From contig NZ_QUFB01000054.1 in assembly GCF_003478335.1 (NCBI RefSeq), forward strand, positions 1-18,812: a stretch of 18,812 nucleotides of DNA. The letters are read 5' to 3'. Position numbers and translations under genes: made by a program. How positions within the stretch are numbered: the stretch's first letter is position 1; each line of letters starts with the position of its first letter. The notes beneath the pieces are model-generated. The model was not told where the DNA came from, did no database searches, and was given only the letters and a program-made list of their open reading frames with translations. Shown in pieces: positions 5,062-12,764 of this stretch. The stretch comes from Clostridium sp. AM49-4BH (GTDB lineage Bacteria > Bacillota > Clostridia > Lachnospirales > Lachnospiraceae).

Positions 5062-6720
5062 ATGTCAGAACAAAACAAGAAAATTATAGCAGGCCTGCAT
5101 CGAAAAGACCTGACCAATATAAAATTTGCTAGCGCATTGCTTGATATGGCGATCGAGGAAAAGAAAGATGATCTGAATTTTGCATTGCAGCAGGCAAAGG
5201 AAGTACAGCAGATTGCGGCAAAGGAGAGTCGAAAGAAGAATAGCATTGAGTTCGCAACCCTGTATTGGAAAGCTACGCTGATGCTGGCACCGTATTTCTT
5301 TGAAGATTTTCTGTATTACATGGAAAAGGATCGGGCACCGGACAAGAGATTTTATATGCCACGCCGACGAACACTGAAAGTGGTAGTTGATGATTTGCAG
5401 GACTTGGAAGATGGCAAGTTGGATTTTTATGGGTTATCCATGCCCCCTCGTGTCGGCAAGTCCACAATATGCATTTTCTTCATGGCATGGGTCATGGGAA
5501 AGCGTCCCAATAGCCATAATGCGATGTCAGGACACAGTGGTATCTTGGCAGATGGATTTTATGGTGAAGCACTTAATCTTATGGAATTGGATGTACCGGA
5601 AGAAAAAAGACAGTATCATTTTCTGGATATATTCCCACAGACATTTTTGCAAAAGAAGTCAGCGGAAAAGAAAGAAGTGACTTTGAATGATCCGGATCGT
5701 TTTGCCACATTAACCTGTCGTGGTATTGATGGTACATGGACGGGTGCAGTTGATATTTCTTGGGACGGTTATCTGTATGTCGATGATATGGTCCGTGACA
5801 GGCAGGAGAGTTTGTCTCCGTCACGATTAGAGGGCAGATACCAGGATTATCTTAACTTGCTTGTTGATCGTAAGAATGACGGTACAAGAGAATTGATGGT
5901 AGGTACTAGATGGAATATTCTGGATCCGCTTGGCAAAGTAGAGAAACAGTACAAGGATAACCCACGATACCGTTTCAGAAAGATTCCAGCACTTAATGAG
6001 AATGGGGAGTCCAATTTTGTTTACGACTATGGCAAGGGATTTTCAACGGAATATTTCCTGAATGTGAAGAGTCGTTTGGATAAGAACGAATGGGAGGCGA
6101 AATATCAGCAACGCCCATTTGTGCGTGAGGGATTGCTTTTTGCAGAGGATGAATTGCAGACGTACAATGGCGTGTTACCGCCTGAGAGTAGTTTGATCCG
6201 TGTATTGGCTGCCTGTGATGTGGCTTGGGGCGGCGGTGACAGTCTGTCGATGCCGTTTGGGTACGAATATGATGACGGCTATATTTACATTCCGGATTGG
6301 ATTTTTAACCGGGGGGATAAGACGGTAACACAGCCGATTGTGGTTGGAAAAACATTGTATCATAAACCGCAGATGGAACATTTTGAGGGAAATAACGGTG
6401 GTGATGAGTATGCGGACAAGATTGACGACATGCTCCAAAAGGAGGGATACAAATGCAGCATATCTTCCAGCAAGGCACCAAATACCATGAGCAAGCTGGC
6501 AAAGATCATTCAGTATGCACCGGACATAAAGAGAAGATGTAAATTCCTTGCGGCCAATAAGAGGGACAAAGAATACCATGATGCGATGGATGAGTTAAAT
6601 ATGTTTGTGCAGATTGGGAAGAACGATCATGATGATGCAGCAGATGGAATTACACAGTTAGTAATGCTTGCAAATGGGGCTACCATTTGTAAAGCGAATG
6701 TATCACAGAGAACATTTTAG
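5062..6720 (+). CDS. terL: Terminase large subunit
   Basis: The 552-aa DNA-packaging motor and nuclease. The N-terminal ATPase has Walker A PPRVGKS at 128-134 and Walker B YLYVDD ending in D241-D242, with a coupling-like GTRW near 281. The C-terminal RNase H-like nuclease shows D386 in AACDVAWGGGD, an acidic E442 in HFEGNNGGDEY, and D524/D525/D528 in HDDAADG. Start: ATG 5062 with GGAGG 10 nt upstream; the in-frame ATG at 5023 would put coding sequence through the hairpin and has no ribosome site. It acts with the small subunit and docks on the portal encoded downstream. Confidence 0.93.
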   Translation: MSEQNKKIIAGLHRKDLTNIKFASALLDMAIEEKKDDLNFALQQAKEVQQIAAKESRKKNSIEFATLYWKATLMLAPYFFEDFLYYMEKDRAPDKRFYMPRRRTLKVVVDDLQDLEDGKLDFYGLSMPPRVGKSTICIFFMAWVMGKRPNSHNAMSGHSGILADGFYGEALNLMELDVPEEKRQYHFLDIFPQTFLQKKSAEKKEVTLNDPDRFATLTCRGIDGTWTGAVDISWDGYLYVDDMVRDRQESLSPSRLEGRYQDYLNLLVDRKNDGTRELMVGTRWNILDPLGKVEKQYKDNPRYRFRKIPALNENGESNFVYDYGKGFSTEYFLNVKSRLDKNEWEAKYQQRPFVREGLLFAEDELQTYNGVLPPESSLIRVLAACDVAWGGGDSLSMPFGYEYDDGYIYIPDWIFNRGDKTVTQPIVVGKTLYHKPQMEHFEGNNGGDEYADKIDDMLQKEGYKCSISSSKAPNTMSKLAKIIQYAPDIKRRCKFLAANKRDKEYHDAMDELNMFVQIGKNDHDDAADGITQLVMLANGATICKANVSQRTF

Positions 6721-6731
6721 GAGGGGTTCAG

Positions 6732-7151
6732 ATGACGAAGGATATTTTGAAGCAGTATAGATTTTTATCGGAAGTGATCCGTAAGGACGAAGAGAAGCTG
6801 CAGCATTATAAAGATAATCCACCGGAGGCATATCTTGGAAAGGTGCAGTCTTCCAATAAGCAGTTTCCATATCAGAGAACCATGGTGACGGTGTGTGGCA
6901 GTGAGGTAAAGGACAGGAAATATTGGAAAGATAAACAGTATGAGTTGATCGTGAAACTGCATAACGAACGGACTGAACTGGAGAAACTGCAATTGGAGGT
7001 TGATATTTTCCTGACGACTATTTTTGACAGCAGGGATCGCTTGATCTTCGAGTATCTTTACCGGGACGGTATGACACAGCAGGAAGTGGCTGACAAGCTG
7101 TATATGGATCGGAGTACGGTGTCGAAAGTGGTGGATAGGTATGTAGCTTAG
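6732..7151 (+). CDS. Sigma-70 region-4-like phage regulator
   Basis: A 139-aa protein with GAGGGG 5 nt before the ATG, beginning 11 nt after terL. The N-terminal two-thirds is charged helix, with a likely coiled coil around KQYELIVKLHNERTELEKLQLEV. The C-terminal part (about 100-139) has FEYLYRDGMTQQEVADKLYMDRSTVSKVVDRYV, a helix-turn-helix of the kind found in ArpU/DUF1492-type late regulators and sigma region 4. These proteins typically activate phage late or packaging genes. Its place between terL and portal, before a border with a promoter-like repeat and terminator, would suit a local transcription activator; the target is inference. Confidence 0.75.
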   Translation: MTKDILKQYRFLSEVIRKDEEKLQHYKDNPPEAYLGKVQSSNKQFPYQRTMVTVCGSEVKDRKYWKDKQYELIVKLHNERTELEKLQLEVDIFLTTIFDSRDRLIFEYLYRDGMTQQEVADKLYMDRSTVSKVVDRYVA

Positions 7152-7169
7152 AATGCGAGGTATGAGATT

Positions 7170-7424
7170 ATGGGTGTATCTAAATTGTCAGATAAATGTC
7201 GTAAATGTCCAAAGAAAAATGAATGTAATCATAAGAAAATGGAAGCATTGGCTTATTTAGAACCATGCGGGCAATCTTCAGGAGTAAATGCAAGTCAGCC
7301 ACTAGCAAGAGAAACAATGCAAATAAATGTGGGTGGTGTAATACAGATTGTTTATAAAGACGATATCGAAAAGGCTATTGAAAGAGAATTGTTCAAGGAC
7401 AGATTTATGCAGTTTGGAGCATAG
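7170..7424 (+). CDS. Small Cys/His (possible zinc-binding) protein
   Basis: An 84-aa protein with GAGG about 9 nt before the ATG. Residues 10-21 read CRKCPKKNECNH, a C-x2-C-x5-C-x-H cluster that may bind zinc. The C-terminal half (INVGGVIQIVYKDDIEKAIERELFKDRF) is a strand followed by an amphipathic helix. Short proteins beginning MGVSKLS.KC..CP recur in Lachnospiraceae phages by my recollection, but without a known function. It is the last gene before the portal module and is followed by the 18-bp repeat and terminator. Confidence 0.65.
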   Translation: MGVSKLSDKCRKCPKKNECNHKKMEALAYLEPCGQSSGVNASQPLARETMQINVGGVIQIVYKDDIEKAIERELFKDRFMQFGA

Positions 7425-7430
7425 AAAGTA

Positions 7431-7448
7431 ACTTTCACACAATTCACA
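7431..7448 (+). repeat. 18-bp repeat, copy 1 (upstream of portal)
   Basis: ACTTTCACACAATTCACA, identical to 14950-14967. AATTTAATA follows at 7462-7470 and a terminator hairpin comes next. It may be a late-gene promoter or regulator site. Confidence 0.7.
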
Positions 7449-7487
7449 CTCAAATAATGCTAATTTAATAGTATGAAACAGTATCAG

Positions 7488-7524
7488 AGAGCCAGACGGT
7501 CTACAAACCGCCGTGGCTCTTTTT
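7488..7524 (+). terminator. Rho-independent terminator before portal
   Basis: AGAGCCA (7488-7494) pairs with TGGCTCT (7514-7520), with inner CGGT/ACCG, followed by T to 7524. It stands about 40 nt before the portal start, so late transcripts from upstream must read through it. Confidence 0.8.
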
Positions 7525-7566
7525 CTATGCATTTACATAATGCAATGCAGAAAGAGGTGGATTGTC

Positions 7567-9117
7567 GTGCAGTTTGGAAGAAAACAGATCTTTACAGATG
7601 AGATGCAGATCACGAAGGATAATGTTATAAAAGTGCTTCAGGATGCCTTGATTGTACATGAGCAAAACCGTACAGCAATTAAGTTCCTGTTGGATTATGA
7701 GCGTGGTATCCAACCGATTGATGATCGAATCAAAGAGATTCGTCCGGAAATCAATATTAAGGTAAAGGACAATATGGCTGCGGAGATCACAGAGTTTAAG
7801 TTGGGGTACGAATGGGGATCGCCAATCCGATATGTACAGCGAGCCAACAAGGGAATCCGGGAAAATAACAAAGATGCGGACAATGTCGGTATTGCAATGC
7901 TCAATGAGATGATGGAGGAAGAAAACAAGCCATCTGCAGATCAGGAGCTGGCGAGGTTTATTGAAATCTGTGGAGTTGGATATCGGCTGATTAAGGCAAA
8001 GCCGGATCAGTATCGGTTTGGAAGTTCGGTTGTGGATATTCTGACGTTAAATCCAATGAATACTTTTGTCGTGTATTCCAATGATGTGTATCGCAGACCA
8101 ATTATGGGCGTGTCATACATCACCGATCAGAGTGGAAATTCGACTTATGGTTGTTATACAGAGGATACCTATTATGAGGTCGAAAATATTATTAAGATGA
8201 ATAAAGAAAAAAAGCGAGAAAGATGGTTTGTGTCCAATGGAAATGGGAGAAAGAATATACCGGCGGCAATCCCTATTGTTGAGTATATCAACGATTATGA
8301 CCGGATGGGATGTTTTGAGCGTGTAATTTCGGAGATTGACGCCTTAAATATCGTAACATCGGACAGAGTGAATGATATTGTCCAGTGTGTGCAGTCATTG
8401 TTGTGGGTACATAATGCGGAACTGCCGAAGGATGAGAATGGAAATTCTGCTGTGAGAAATGGTGCATTGATCGAAACAAAGTCTACCGGCAATGGACATG
8501 ATCCGAAAATGGCATATTTGTCGAAAGAAATGTCACAGGACGGGATCCAAACACTGATACAGAATTTTATTGATCGCATCCACGAGAAAACGAATGTGCC
8601 GGGACGACAGGAGCAGGGCGGTGGTTCTACCGGATCGGCAATGAATTTATCAAACGGATGGCAGGCAGCGGAGCTTTCTGCATTGAAAAAGTCACAGTTG
8701 ACTAAGAAGTCAGAGAAAGAATGTATTCGCATTATGTTGGAGATTTTCAACAATGACGTGGATGTGCCGGAAGAGGTGCGAAATTTGAAACTCGCAGATA
8801 TTGAACCGAAGTTTGATAGAAACAGGACCTACGATCTGGCAACGAAAGTCAATTCCTGGGCAACTTTGATTCAGAACGGCGCTGATCTACTCAAGGCAAC
8901 AGAGCTGGCAGGCTTTACGACCGATGCACAGCAGTTTGTGCTGGACAGCGAGGAAATGGTCAATAAGCTTTTGGAAAGTAAATTGAAAGGATCAGAGCCT
9001 GTGGATACAGCATCGGAAGGTAAGGTTAATGATTCGGACGAACAGACAACAATGGATGGAAAGAATATGCCGGATATGTCAGATCAGCCGCAGGCAACTC
9101 CATTTGCCAATGCGTAG
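7567..9117 (+). CDS. Portal protein, SPP1 gp6-like
   Basis: A 516-aa portal that forms the dodecameric DNA gate at one capsid vertex and binds terminase and the head-tail adaptor. The GTG start at 7567 is preceded by GAGGTGG (7554-7560); the open frame extends upstream to 7513 but enters the terminator hairpin. Family features: an alpha/beta N-terminal clip-wing region with FKLGYEWGSPIRY and a domain with LTLNPMNTFVVYSNDVYRRPIMGVSY, then the long helix region VISEIDALNIVTSDRVNDIVQ, and IHEKTNVPGRQEQGGGSTGSAM, typical of SPP1-like portals. The C-terminus is acidic and Pro/Gln-rich. Length is normal. Confidence 0.92.
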   Translation: MQFGRKQIFTDEMQITKDNVIKVLQDALIVHEQNRTAIKFLLDYERGIQPIDDRIKEIRPEINIKVKDNMAAEITEFKLGYEWGSPIRYVQRANKGIRENNKDADNVGIAMLNEMMEEENKPSADQELARFIEICGVGYRLIKAKPDQYRFGSSVVDILTLNPMNTFVVYSNDVYRRPIMGVSYITDQSGNSTYGCYTEDTYYEVENIIKMNKEKKRERWFVSNGNGRKNIPAAIPIVEYINDYDRMGCFERVISEIDALNIVTSDRVNDIVQCVQSLLWVHNAELPKDENGNSAVRNGALIETKSTGNGHDPKMAYLSKEMSQDGIQTLIQNFIDRIHEKTNVPGRQEQGGGSTGSAMNLSNGWQAAELSALKKSQLTKKSEKECIRIMLEIFNNDVDVPEEVRNLKLADIEPKFDRNRTYDLATKVNSWATLIQNGADLLKATELAGFTTDAQQFVLDSEEMVNKLLESKLKGSEPVDTASEGKVNDSDEQTTMDGKNMPDMSDQPQATPFANA

Positions 9118-9133
9118 AGTGGAGGGATGAACG

Positions 9134-10195
9134 ATGGGATTAACAAATTTTGATGAGTTAAATACTCTTTCAACGACCGAAACAACCAAGGACGATCGAC
9201 ACAAAGCTACCCGGAAGAAAATACCGATTCATGATTATTTTGAAAATATGCAGATCAGTGAGGAAGAGAAAGAAAAGCGTGTCCGTTTAGCAAATTTGCT
9301 GCTGGCGGATGTGCTTTTTTTATTTGCCTTGTCAAAACGAAACCAGGATAAACAGTATCTTTCAGAAGCATTTCAAAAGAGATACTTATCATCGGTGCAA
9401 AAGGTGGCAGAGCCGGATCAGAAAATGCAGCGATATATCCGGAAGGTATGTGACAGTATTGTAGACACAACATTAAAAGGTGGATCATTGACTACCAGAA
9501 AAGCGAATAAACCACAGGATCCCTATGCGGTTTCTGTGGATCGAGCCACCAATGTAGCGGAGAATGAAGCTAATGCAATTTTGAATGGGGATGAATACAT
9601 TACTGCTGTGAAAAATGGCTGTACTAAGAAGAGGTGGAAGTCCTACCGGGATGAGAGAGTCAGGGCAGATCATGCGGATGTAGATGGACAGGTTGTCGAT
9701 ATCAGCCGCCCGTTTCGTGTTGGAAAATATGTGATGATGTATCCGAAGGACGATTCTTTGGGAGCGGGTTTGGAAGAGATTGTGAACTGCCGGTGCTCAG
9801 TGGAGTATTTGAAATCTGACGATAGATTAAATAAATTTAAGCAAGAATTGTCAGATGGGATAATAAATACAAATATCAAATGGCAGAAACAAAGAGAACA
9901 TATTACAGGAACAAAAGAAAATGAAAGAAGAATAAAAAACGACATAGAAAATCAAAAAACTCCATGCAGTATGTTCTATGATACTATAAGTGTAAAAGAA
10001 TTATTGTCTCAACATGTGGGAACGGGCGTGATTAAATTCACAAAAGGCAGTGTTTATCCTAAAGAATACATACGGCTTGATGTTCCGATAGGAATTGTGT
10101 ACAATGTTGGCAAGAATATGTATCAGAAAACATGCAAGATGGTTGTTGTTTATAGCAAAAAGGGTATTCATGCATACCCTGTAAAGGATTGGTGA
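9134..10195 (+). CDS. Minor head protein (SPP1 gp7/Mu F-like) with C-terminal toxin-50-like domain
   Basis: 353 aa; GGAGGG 7 nt before the ATG and 16 nt after portal. Residues about 40-225 form the minor head domain, ending in the Mu F signature: SYRDERVRADHADVDGQ, then AGLEEIVNCRCSVEYL with paired Cys219/Cys221. Residues about 245-353 are an extra module (IKWQKQREHITGT, K252 and H256, ending KKGIHAYPVKDW with H346) that looks like the polymorphic toxin type 50 / BECR-fold nuclease domains found on phage head proteins. Codon use becomes AT-richer from about 9830, so the tail looks swapped in. It may be injected with DNA to act in the host or on rival phages; that is inference. Confidence 0.85.
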   Translation: MGLTNFDELNTLSTTETTKDDRHKATRKKIPIHDYFENMQISEEEKEKRVRLANLLLADVLFLFALSKRNQDKQYLSEAFQKRYLSSVQKVAEPDQKMQRYIRKVCDSIVDTTLKGGSLTTRKANKPQDPYAVSVDRATNVAENEANAILNGDEYITAVKNGCTKKRWKSYRDERVRADHADVDGQVVDISRPFRVGKYVMMYPKDDSLGAGLEEIVNCRCSVEYLKSDDRLNKFKQELSDGIINTNIKWQKQREHITGTKENERRIKNDIENQKTPCSMFYDTISVKELLSQHVGTGVIKFTKGSVYPKEYIRLDVPIGIVYNVGKNMYQKTCKMVVVYSKKGIHAYPVKDW

Positions 10196-10200
10196 GTGGT

Positions 10201-10440
10201 ATGTACAACGAAGATATGCTTGTAAAAGCAGAAGTTCTTTCAAATGGGGGAACAAAAATTAAATTGATTCTGAAGAATGGTAATACGATCAATGGCTTTT
10301 CAATTGGAATTGAGCCTGCATTTGATGAAGAGGGTGAAGAATTAGAATATAATGTTTTGATTTTTGATCCGGAAAATTCCGATGAATATATTCAAATAAA
10401 GAATGAGGAGATAGAAAATGTGGTAGTATCGCTGGAGTAA
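10201..10440 (+). CDS. Small beta-rich protein, possible immunity partner
   Basis: A 79-aa acidic protein starting 5 nt after the minor head gene; ATG 10201 has AAGGA 12 nt upstream, and in-frame TTG 10189 or GTG 10192 are alternatives. Predicted strands (LVKAEVLSN, KIKLILKNGNTINGFSIGIEP, YNVLIFDPEN, YIQIKNEEIENVVVSLE) suggest a small beta-barrel of Sm-like layout. Toxins of polymorphic type are usually followed directly by a small acidic immunity gene, so neutralising the toxin-50-like tail is the obvious hypothesis. No family is recognised with confidence. Confidence 0.6.
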   Translation: MYNEDMLVKAEVLSNGGTKIKLILKNGNTINGFSIGIEPAFDEEGEELEYNVLIFDPENSDEYIQIKNEEIENVVVSLE

Positions 10441-10467
10441 TAGAATTATTTGGAGAGGATGGTGAAG

Positions 10468-10707
10468 ATGTGGACCTCAATAGAATTATTGAAGAAGAGC
10501 GAAGATAAAGTGGTGTATATGTTTGGAATTGATGAATTAGATGGAATTATGGAAATTGATTTGGTAAACATAGAAAATTCAAAGATCGTTTGTATGCCGT
10601 CAAATGGATTGGTAGATAGGAGAACAGCTAATAATGCGTTTGGCCATATGCTGTCTTTATCTCGACGGGGAGAATTCCCGTTAAAGGAAACATATGCAAC
10701 TGGTTAA
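10468..10707 (+). CDS. Unrecognised small protein
   Basis: A 79-aa product; ATG 10468 has GGAGAGG 9 nt upstream, while ATG 10459 lies too close. The sequence has a strand-rich first half (KVVYMFGIDELDGIMEIDLVNIENSKIVCM) and a helical end containing RRTANNAFGHMLSLSRRGEFP. The short spacing suggests co-transcription with 10201-10440. It could be a second immunity-like or accessory protein. Function unknown. Confidence 0.55.
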   Translation: MWTSIELLKKSEDKVVYMFGIDELDGIMEIDLVNIENSKIVCMPSNGLVDRRTANNAFGHMLSLSRRGEFPLKETYATG

Positions 10708-10735
10708 AAGAAAACATATGAAAAGGATGGTGGAA

Positions 10736-11671
10736 ATGAGATTATATAACATATATTATCTATGTAATGCGTCTGTGGATGGCATAAGGAACCTGAACTA
10801 CAAACAGAATCACTATGCTAACGGAAAGAGTGACTACACATTGGAGAACTGGAAAGGTGCTGTTCAATCATATGATGTCATTCGGAAAATACCTTTTTTG
10901 AGCAATGAGGTGAAGGAACTTATTGATAACGTTCCAGCGTATGTGTATTCAGATGCAAGCCCTAAGGTAAATAACGAAACTGCTGAGATTGTAAAACAAT
11001 CCAATGTCAAGCTGTTAGCCAAATTAGAAGCTATTATAGAATTGTATCAATCTATGGATGCAGGGGAATCACAAGAGGGAGTTGATATTAAAATACCGGC
11101 TTGTTCTACATTGGATGAGTACATCGGGTATTTGAAAGATATAAACTTTATTTTGAATCAATGTCCCATGATTGCAAATAGCAGCGAACAGGTTGTGTTC
11201 AATACCGTTGATGTTGGCTCTATGTGGTTGTCGTTGTTGGTGAAAGGAGCAGTTGGTTCTCATATCATATTGAATATATTGGCAAAGCTATCAGAGGTTT
11301 CTATAAAATTTTTATCTGATTATAGAGTTCTGAAAATGCAAGATGAATATCTTGTTGCAATGCGTCAGAAAAATGAGATTGGTGAGGAAGTGTTAGACAC
11401 ATTTAAGAAACTGAAAGAGACAATGATGGACGAAAAAGTGTCAGAGTTTGAAAAAGAATGTGATACCAAAATTACAGATCCGGAAGAAAGAGACAGAACG
11501 GCTAGAACAATTGAAAAATTGGCGATATTGGTTGATAAGGGTGTAGAAATTTATTCTTCAATAGAAACGCCCGATGAGATTAAAGTAATGTTTCCGTTTA
11601 CAGAAAATGCACCTCTTTTGCCGGAGGGATTACAAAAACTGATTGAAGCGAAGGAAGAAAACGATAGATAG
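10736..11671 (+). CDS. Unrecognised 311-aa protein of the accessory island
   Basis: ATG 10736 has AAGGA (10723-10727) 8 nt upstream; the longer frame from 10694 overlaps the previous gene and lacks a site. The N-terminal third has DYTLENWKGAVQSYDVIRKIPFLSNEVKELI. The middle carries a conserved-looking VVFNTVDVGSMWLSLLVKGAVG followed by a hydrophobic helix (HIILNILAKLSEV), possibly membrane-associated. The last third is charged helix, including KITDPEERDRTARTIEKLAIL. The FxxVDxGSxWL type of motif occurs in uncharacterised proteins of defence-associated loci by my recollection. It is AT-rich and ends at a strong bidirectional terminator. A host-interaction or defence role is only a guess. Confidence 0.65.
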   Translation: MRLYNIYYLCNASVDGIRNLNYKQNHYANGKSDYTLENWKGAVQSYDVIRKIPFLSNEVKELIDNVPAYVYSDASPKVNNETAEIVKQSNVKLLAKLEAIIELYQSMDAGESQEGVDIKIPACSTLDEYIGYLKDINFILNQCPMIANSSEQVVFNTVDVGSMWLSLLVKGAVGSHIILNILAKLSEVSIKFLSDYRVLKMQDEYLVAMRQKNEIGEEVLDTFKKLKETMMDEKVSEFEKECDTKITDPEERDRTARTIEKLAILVDKGVEIYSSIETPDEIKVMFPFTENAPLLPEGLQKLIEAKEENDR

Positions 11672-11691
11672 TAACGATATGGGGAAATAAC

Positions 11692-11716
11692 AAAAGAGCC
11701 TTTGAGGCTCTTTTTT
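11692..11716. terminator. Bidirectional rho-independent terminator
   Basis: AAAAGAGCC (11692-11700), loop TTTGA, GGCTCTTTT (11706-11714) with T to 11716 on plus and A-derived T on minus. It separates the convergent 311-aa gene and the leftward toxin gene. Confidence 0.85.
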
Positions 11717-11728
11717 ATTTGTGGTTAA

Positions 11729-12709
11729 TTATTTTGCATGACTCTGCCATACGGAGCGTCTATTACTTGATAGACTATCGACTTCTTGAACTAAAGTATA
11801 ACATCGTCGTTCATAATGTGGTTTTAATATTTTATATTTCGATACATATCGAAATTTTAACTCATTGATATAATAGTTGACCAATTTGAGAATTTCTTCT
11901 TTAGCACATTCATTCTCATCGTCATCTGCATATGGATCATAATCTTGCGTCCACATAGGAGGCATATCAACTGTATCTTCATTTTCTTCAGTATTATCTG
12001 CAGCAAATAAATATATGTATTTACACCCAACTTTTTCTGCAATCTCCAATAAATGAGGAACAATGATTTCCCAGAAGATATATACACCAAGCTTGAAATC
12101 TAATTGGATTTCTGATTTGTATTCTTTGTTTCTACCGAGAAATTTAATATCAATTGCAGGAAATGTTTCGTGTACCTGCTGGATATGATCTTCCTCTCCA
12201 GTTTTTGACAACGCTTCTCTTTTTTCCTCCAATAGTTGAACTTTATCTTCTGCCAAACTAAACAGCTGTGATACTCTATCTGGTTCATTAACAACTTCCC
12301 ATAATTTGTTCATTGATTCGTTTAATTGTTCGTTTGCATATTCTTCATCTGCTTTGCTTAAATTCTTTTCTTTCAATTTCAGCAAAGCATCGACATATTT
12401 ATCAAAAGGTTCCTTTTCAGCCTGACTTAAATTCCAGCTGTTAAGGTCACTAAATAATATTCCACAATTTAGCGCAAAAAAGAACACTATCTCTTTTGTC
12501 TTCTGATCTCGAACTAAAAATACTTTTGTATTTCTAGTGCAATCATCATCCCAAGCATTATGTGTCAAATAATAGGAAATTTTCTCGCCTTTTGTAGCTT
12601 GGACAAAAGCCTTGATATCTTTTTGGTTTTCATTCGTTTTTCTTAATGGTTCTGTTTTTAACCTTTTAAACAGAAATTTTTTTTGTTCCTCAATTGATAA
12701 TTTCTTCAT
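11729..12709 (-). CDS. GNAT-like putative toxin paired with a Panacea antitoxin
   Basis: 326 aa; GGAGAG about 6 nt before the ATG. The N-terminal part (ISYYLTHNAWDDDCTRNTKVFLV, then KEIVFFFALNCG) and the C-terminal part (FPAIDIKFLGRNKEYK, LLEIAEKVGCKYIYLFAAD, KLVNYYINELKFRYV) follow the order of a GNAT acetyltransferase, with a long helical insert at about 105-175. The acetyl-CoA loop (R/Q-x2-G-x-G/A) is not intact: the expected place reads KEYKSEIQLDFKLG. It may be a diverged enzyme or a non-catalytic descendant. It is the second gene after the antitoxin and the probable toxin; this rests on gene order and family knowledge of Panacea-linked pairs. Confidence 0.65.
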   Translation of the reverse strand: MKKLSIEEQKKFLFKRLKTEPLRKTNENQKDIKAFVQATKGEKISYYLTHNAWDDDCTRNTKVFLVRDQKTKEIVFFFALNCGILFSDLNSWNLSQAEKEPFDKYVDALLKLKEKNLSKADEEYANEQLNESMNKLWEVVNEPDRVSQLFSLAEDKVQLLEEKREALSKTGEEDHIQQVHETFPAIDIKFLGRNKEYKSEIQLDFKLGVYIFWEIIVPHLLEIAEKVGCKYIYLFAADNTEENEDTVDMPPMWTQDYDPYADDDENECAKEEILKLVNYYINELKFRYVSKYKILKPHYERRCYTLVQEVDSLSSNRRSVWQSHAK

Positions 12710-12731
12710 TGCATCTCTCCGTAAATAAATA

Positions 12732-12759
12732 ATCCCACAGGCGCTTTATCCTGTGGGAT
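12732..12759 (-). promoter_or_regulatory. Perfect hairpin between antitoxin and toxin genes
   Basis: ATCCCACAGG (12732-12741) pairs perfectly with CCTGTGGGAT (12750-12759) around 8 nt. Read leftward it is followed by the T-rich ATTATTTATTTAC, so it may be a leaky terminator that lowers toxin relative to antitoxin. Confidence 0.65.
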
Positions 12760-12764
12760 AGATG

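Noticed and set aside
8295..8753. 152-aa minus-strand frame under the portal gene
   Set aside because: Shadow of the portal frame with no independent support.
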